Shown in pieces: positions 59,832-64,000 of a DNA stretch of 64,000 nt. Made by a program: the position numbers and the translations under genes. Source of the stretch: Colwellia psychrerythraea (GTDB lineage Bacteria > Pseudomonadota > Gammaproteobacteria > Enterobacterales > Alteromonadaceae); the NCBI RefSeq assembly GCF_000764185.1, contig NZ_JQEC01000015.1, positions 62,001-126,000 on the forward strand, in the 5' to 3' direction. Position 1 is the first letter of the stretch; the number at the start of each line of letters is the position of its first letter. A model generated the notes under the pieces. The model saw only the letters and a program-made list of their open reading frames with translations. It was not told the DNA's origin and did not search any database.

Positions 59832-59846
59832 TATATTGTATACATT
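59832..59846. promoter_or_regulatory. Candidate operator TATATTGTATACATT, copy 2
   Basis: Identical to 56247-56261 over 15 bp and about 185 bp upstream of the TonB receptor start. The shared placement upstream of two secreted/outer-membrane nutrient genes suggests joint control; no regulator of the right type is visible in the window. Confidence 0.4.
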
Positions 59847-60029
59847 TGTAGTGTTTTTATTATTAAAGACACTGGAATAGACAAATATTTATCAAAAAGA
59901 TACAAAACAAACACAAAAAAAGATCAAATAAAATAATAAATATAACAAAGTCATTGTTACCAAGTCAGGTTAGGTATTTAGCCCTGGCATAACAAAAAAC
60001 TGTATCACTATCGTGATTAAGGGAAAAAA

Positions 60030-62912
60030 ATGTATAACAATAATAAAGTCGCTAAAGCTATAAGAATTGCCATGATGATAGGTGCTGGCAGCACCCTGTC
60101 ATTTTCAAACACCGCTTTTTCAGCTGAGCCAAGTGCGACTGAAGAAGTAGAGCGTATTCAAGTTACCGGTTCACGCTTAAAACGCACTGATATGGAATCA
60201 GCAAGCCCTGTGACGATAATTACCGCAGCAGATCTGAAGATACGAGGTATCCAAGATGTAGGACAGTTTTTACAAAGCAGTGCAGTCATGTCAGGCTCTC
60301 CTGCCATGACCACTACCAACAATGGTGGTAATGGTAGTACCGCCGTTGAGCTGCGTGGTTTAGGCTCAGAACGGACTTTGGTGCTAATTAATGGCAGAAG
60401 ACCTGCCACCAGTGATTTTCAAACTATTCCAGCTTCAATGATTAATCGCATTGAAATATTAAAAGATGGTGCATCAGCAACATACGGCGCCGATGCAGTA
60501 GCCGGTGTAGTTAACATCATTACTCGTCGTGATTTTGAAGGGGTGGAGTTTAATGCTCAGCAATCAAATTCTTTCGACGTTGATGAGAATTCACAAACAA
60601 CCATCAGTTTAGTGTTAGGTAAAGCCTTTGACGATGGTCACTTAGTTTTTGGTGTTGACTATGTCGACCAAGATGCCGTCTATCAAGGTGATAGTAGTGT
60701 TGAATTCCTCAACCACCCTTGGTCTGTTAGCCCATGGAGCGCTACCGCTGAGCAAGATGAGCTGTCTTTTTGGAACAACGGTTTAATTCCGCCAAATCAA
60801 GCTGGTGGTAACGTCACCTCTATTGGTAGTGGCTCAACGCCTTGTGGTCAATACTATATGCAAGGTCGTCCTAATCAAACTAATGCTACCTGTGATGGTG
60901 GTGTCGCGAGTATTGGTGATATGCGTGATTTCGTTAACCCTGACGATACCTATAACTACGCACCAGTAAACTTTTTGCAAACCCCCTACAAAAAATTGAA
61001 CATGTTTGTTGAAGGAAGTTTTGAATTTAACGACAATGTTACTTTCTACACTGAAACGCGCATAAACAAACGTACGTCACGTCAAGAATTAGCCGCAGTA
61101 CCTTATGATACCCGTTACGATCCAGCTTATAGCGGCATACTGCCTGATGGCACAGACTTTAATGGCGTATCTAAAGACAACTACTACAACCCATTTGATG
61201 AAGACGTTACGCGCTCACGTCGTCGTATGTTAGAAGGTGGTCGTAGCTTTGAACAAGACAATGTTGGTTTCCAACAAGTTATTGGTATGGAAGGTGAATT
61301 CGGTGATGGCTGGACTTATGATTTAAATTACAATTATGGTTACAACCAATATTCACTAACAGAATTTGGTCAGCTCTATGGACCAAACCTAGCTAAAGCT
61401 ATGGGCCCTTCTTTTAAAGACGCTGACGGAAATATTGTTTGTGGTACTTCCGCAGCACCAATTAACGATTGTGTATCTATGAACGTATTTGGTGGCCCTG
61501 GTTCAGTTACCCAAGAAATGCTTGATTATACCTCTGCACCTTTATCTAGCTCTGGAAATTACACCCTACAAACACTTACCGGTTTTGTTGGCGGTGATAT
61601 CTATGAATTACCAGCAGGTATTTTAGCCGCGGGTGTCGGTTTCGAATATCGTGACGAAAAAGCTGAAAACCAAGTAGACTCGGGTAAGTTTATGGGAGAA
61701 GTAACTGGTAATACATCAAAAGCGACTAATGGTGAATTTGATGTAACCAGTGTTTTCACTGAAATCAGAGTACCTTTGTTAAGTGATTTACCTGGCGTAA
61801 AAAGCATAGAGGTACCGATTGGTGTTCGTTACGATGACTTTGAACTCTTTGGTTCTTCAACGACTTACCAACTTGGTCTTGAATGGCATGTAATTGACGG
61901 TTTATTGGTGCGTAGTACCTACGGCACTGTGTTTAGAGCGCCAACAATGTTCGATCTTTATGCTCCATCGGGTGATTCTTATCCGTTTACCAGTGACCCA
62001 TGTAGTAGTGCTAACTGGGGTGATCTAACCAGTGCTCAACAAGGTAACTGTCAAGCTGATAATGTACCTGTTGGTGGCAGTAACAATGTCGATGGTCAAC
62101 AACGTTCAACCGTTGGTGGTAACGATAGCTTAACGCCTGAAGAAGGTGACAGCCTAACAGTTGGTATTGCTTATTCGCCTGATTTTATTGAAGGCTTAGG
62201 TTTAACACTTGATTATTGGGCAATTGATCTTGAAAACGTAATTGACGCTGTTGGCGCTGGTGATTCATTAGACGGCTGTTATAAAGGTGGCGTTACCTCA
62301 CTTTGTAACAACATTGTTCGTGACAGCAGTGGTGAAATTACTGATATTAGTGAGCGCTCAGAAAATTTAAGTGCTATGACAGCTAAAGGCATTGATTTTG
62401 AAGCAAATTATACCTTTGAAGCTTTATCGGGTGAGTTCTACTTAAACCTTTCTTGGAGTCACTTTTTAGAGCGTGAAAACCAGGTATATAATGCCACCAC
62501 TTTCATGTTCGAAATGGAGGACTTAAACGGTCAGTTTGAAAACGATAACAGTTACGCCACTGACAAAGTAAACTTCACCACTAACTATACCTTAAATAAC
62601 CTCAACTTAAGTTATGCTGCGTACTTCATTTCAGGGCTAGAGTATGATGATTTGTTATACTACGGCAGCACACAAAATGATGCTACTGACCCAAGTGCAG
62701 GCAATCATATGTATAGTGTTGATTCCATTTTATATCACGATATAACAGCCAGTTATAGCTTCGATACCGGCACCACACTTTCTGCTGGTATTACTAACAT
62801 AACCGACGAAGAGCCGATTTATATTGAACCGGCGCAAAATGGTAATACTGATGAAAGTAACTACCGTTTATTTGGTCGCAGCTGGTTTGTTCGCTTTAGC
62901 CAACAGTTCTAA
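60030..62912 (+). CDS. TonB-dependent outer-membrane receptor
   Basis: 960 residues. Signal peptide (about 1-31), TonB-box region with VERIQVTGSR, plug domain (about 45-170: VTIITAADLKIRGIQDVGQFL, GSERTLVLINGRR, IEILKDGASATYGADAVAGVVN) and a beta-barrel ending in WFVRFSQQF with the terminal aromatic residue. This subtype, common in Alteromonadales, imports oligomeric nutrients such as peptides or carbohydrates, and its position next to secreted peptidases suggests peptides. The ligand is not deducible from sequence. Confidence 0.92.
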   Translation: MYNNNKVAKAIRIAMMIGAGSTLSFSNTAFSAEPSATEEVERIQVTGSRLKRTDMESASPVTIITAADLKIRGIQDVGQFLQSSAVMSGSPAMTTTNNGGNGSTAVELRGLGSERTLVLINGRRPATSDFQTIPASMINRIEILKDGASATYGADAVAGVVNIITRRDFEGVEFNAQQSNSFDVDENSQTTISLVLGKAFDDGHLVFGVDYVDQDAVYQGDSSVEFLNHPWSVSPWSATAEQDELSFWNNGLIPPNQAGGNVTSIGSGSTPCGQYYMQGRPNQTNATCDGGVASIGDMRDFVNPDDTYNYAPVNFLQTPYKKLNMFVEGSFEFNDNVTFYTETRINKRTSRQELAAVPYDTRYDPAYSGILPDGTDFNGVSKDNYYNPFDEDVTRSRRRMLEGGRSFEQDNVGFQQVIGMEGEFGDGWTYDLNYNYGYNQYSLTEFGQLYGPNLAKAMGPSFKDADGNIVCGTSAAPINDCVSMNVFGGPGSVTQEMLDYTSAPLSSSGNYTLQTLTGFVGGDIYELPAGILAAGVGFEYRDEKAENQVDSGKFMGEVTGNTSKATNGEFDVTSVFTEIRVPLLSDLPGVKSIEVPIGVRYDDFELFGSSTTYQLGLEWHVIDGLLVRSTYGTVFRAPTMFDLYAPSGDSYPFTSDPCSSANWGDLTSAQQGNCQADNVPVGGSNNVDGQQRSTVGGNDSLTPEEGDSLTVGIAYSPDFIEGLGLTLDYWAIDLENVIDAVGAGDSLDGCYKGGVTSLCNNIVRDSSGEITDISERSENLSAMTAKGIDFEANYTFEALSGEFYLNLSWSHFLERENQVYNATTFMFEMEDLNGQFENDNSYATDKVNFTTNYTLNNLNLSYAAYFISGLEYDDLLYYGSTQNDATDPSAGNHMYSVDSILYHDITASYSFDTGTTLSAGITNITDEEPIYIEPAQNGNTDESNYRLFGRSWFVRFSQQF

Positions 62913-62946
62913 TGTTAGCTAGTTAACGTTTCATGGACTAAAACCA

Positions 62947-62977
62947 AAGCCACTATAGTTATATAGTGGCTTTTTTA
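62947..62977 (+). terminator. Rho-independent terminator of the TonB receptor gene
   Basis: Stem AAGCCACTA / TAGTGGCTT followed by a T-run, 35 bp after the stop. Confidence 0.8.
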
Positions 62978-63539
62978 ATGGTTATGATTATCAATAATCA
63001 GAGTGTTTAAAGTAATTAACTTAAAATTTATTTATGGGGAATAAGGTGAAGAGATGATTAATGTCTGAAAAATCAACTTTATAATAACAAAGTCATTAAT
63101 GGAAAATAACATCAGTTTAGCCATCCAATACATAAAAATGGCTAGTAATTATCATCCAAAATTGCCATTGAATATTACTTACTGCATCCATTGAATTATA
63201 TTAGATTTACTACAAGTGAACTAGGTTGACTTCGTGCCCTAATAAGACATGAGTCACAAATTAATTGCCTTATATTCCCTAACGTATCGGTTAAAAGGTA
63301 ATCTTTGTATTACGAAAGGTAACTTAATCCTTTTTAACAGCAGCCAATCTAATACTACCCCCTCATATTACTCCGTATTTATACAGTTGATGTCATTTCT
63401 GCCTGTTTAGTGAAATAAGGCTGAAACCTGTATTTCACACATCAAACAGTCTGTTGGTTTTGTAATTTATTAGTACTTATAAAAGTACTCCCTTAGCTTA
63501 ATCAACAATAATCATATAAATTGATACAAAATTAGTCAG
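62978..63539. other. Intergenic region without recognisable features
   Basis: About 560 bp of AT-rich sequence between convergent genes. A 31-codon frame (from about 63099) has no ribosome site; I see no repeat or RNA gene. Confidence 0.4.
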
Positions 63540-63908
63540 TTACTTGCTAAAAATTATTCCAAATTTATTTTTATCTGCATCCAAAAAATACGCCTCATGC
63601 CCACCAATATCACTTGTTATTGGTTTGCCCGCACAGGTAGCACCTAACCTTAATGCCACTTGATAAATCATAGTAACTTCTGCCGGAGAGTCTGCTTCTA
63701 AAGCAACAGTCAATGAATGATTTTTTTTAGCTAATGATGATTTGTTTTGTTCACAAACCATTAAACCAACATTATCATTTCGGCATTTCCATAAAATTTT
63801 AGAGTTATTTTGCCTCGTTTTTTTGGCGCCAAATAAGCCGAGCAATGCATCATAAAAAATCTCAGCATTTGATATGTTTGCTGTGGGTAATATTATATTA
63901 CTGATCAT
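63540..63908 (-). CDS. VOC-family protein (glyoxalase fold)
   Basis: 122 residues with VOC-type pattern: ISNAEIFYDALLGLFGAKKT at the N-terminus and EAYFLDADKNKFGIIF at the C-terminus (the last part as in DPDGNxLxL). Metal ligands are not certain. ATG 63908 has AGGA six bases upstream; the frame extends 14 codons further. Function unknown. Confidence 0.75.
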   Translation of the reverse strand: MISNIILPTANISNAEIFYDALLGLFGAKKTRQNNSKILWKCRNDNVGLMVCEQNKSSLAKKNHSLTVALEADSPAEVTMIYQVALRLGATCAGKPITSDIGGHEAYFLDADKNKFGIIFSK

Positions 63909-64000
63909 TTTATATCCTGAAGTAAAGTTAGCGATAGTTATGTGTAACAAGTAATATCAAGCCGTATAAGTACCAAAGTCACCAAGCACCTTGTGACTGT

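Larger units (their letters stand above)
59177..60029. other. Long regulatory and terminator region upstream of the TonB receptor
   Basis: No coding frame. It holds hairpins downstream of the protease (GAGGCACTTC / GAAGTGCCTC at 59203-59229, AGAACACC / GGTGTTCT at 59235-59261), a good terminator (59457-59486), the operator-like word at 59832-59846, and AAGGGA before the receptor ATG. Confidence 0.6.

Noticed and set aside
63099..63194. Small 31-codon reading frame downstream of the TonB receptor
   Set aside because: No ribosome site, no homology that I recognise, AT-rich chance frame.

Overview
The window (about 38% G+C, dense with genes on both strands) looks like chromosome of a marine, probably psychrophilic gammaproteobacterium of the Alteromonadales, most likely Colwellia or a close relative. 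That placement is inference: it rests on the protein families, the Enterobacteria-like order of the housekeeping blocks, the AT-rich codon use and the secreted-protease/TonB-receptor content. I see no prophage, CRISPR array, rRNA operon or intact insertion sequence.

Layout. 1-2.3 kb: a CadC-type membrane-anchored transcription regulator with a TolB-like sensor. 2.4-10.3 kb (minus strand): tRNA-Ser, nadA, a five-copy tRNA-Lys array with a decayed sixth copy, then ybgC-tolQ-tolR-tolA-tolB-pal-cpoB, the same order as in E. coli with the tRNA cluster between cpoB and nadA. 10.5-16.7 kb (minus): DEAD-box RNA helicase with a long leader, a PilZ-like protein, a LonB-type protease and the YbeL zinc-ribbon protein. 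16.9-30.7 kb (plus): the classic leuS-lptE-holA-nadD-rsfS-rlmH-mrdA-mrdB-rlpA-dacA-ybeD-lipB-lipA block, covering leucyl-tRNA charging, LPS export, replication, NAD synthesis, ribosome maturation, rod-shape peptidoglycan synthesis and lipoylation.

30.9-41.7 kb is more individual: a DsbB-like half protein, a VOC protein, a eukaryotic-type protein kinase, a TyrR-type sigma-54 activator divergent from methionine gamma-lyase (with a good -24/-12 promoter and repeated GTACTA sites between them), a HIT protein, the GTPase RbgA followed by two 125-bp tandem repeats carrying a variant copy of its own 3' end, an AraC regulator and a divergent aldehyde dehydrogenase. 42-47.6 kb: an RNase H with a viroplasmin-like domain, an MFS-type transporter, a MetA-type outer-membrane protein, a periplasmic amidohydrolase and two small proteins. 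47.6-52.2 kb: small accessory genes, including YajD, a frameshifted acyl-CoA thioesterase, a UDG-family protein, an XRE regulator with membrane helices, a secreted phospholipase A2-like protein, a MITE-like 233-bp inverted-repeat element and a LiaF-like protein.

52.5-62.9 kb reads as a protein-scavenging locus: a secreted M1 aminopeptidase, an NSS-type amino-acid transporter, a large secreted protein with two separate HExxH metalloprotease domains joined by VHL-beta and PPC domains, and a TonB-dependent receptor. The intergenic region in front of the protease (shared with the transporter) and the one in front of the receptor share a 15-bp word built on the palindrome TGTATACA, a candidate common operator. 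A VOC-family gene closes the window.
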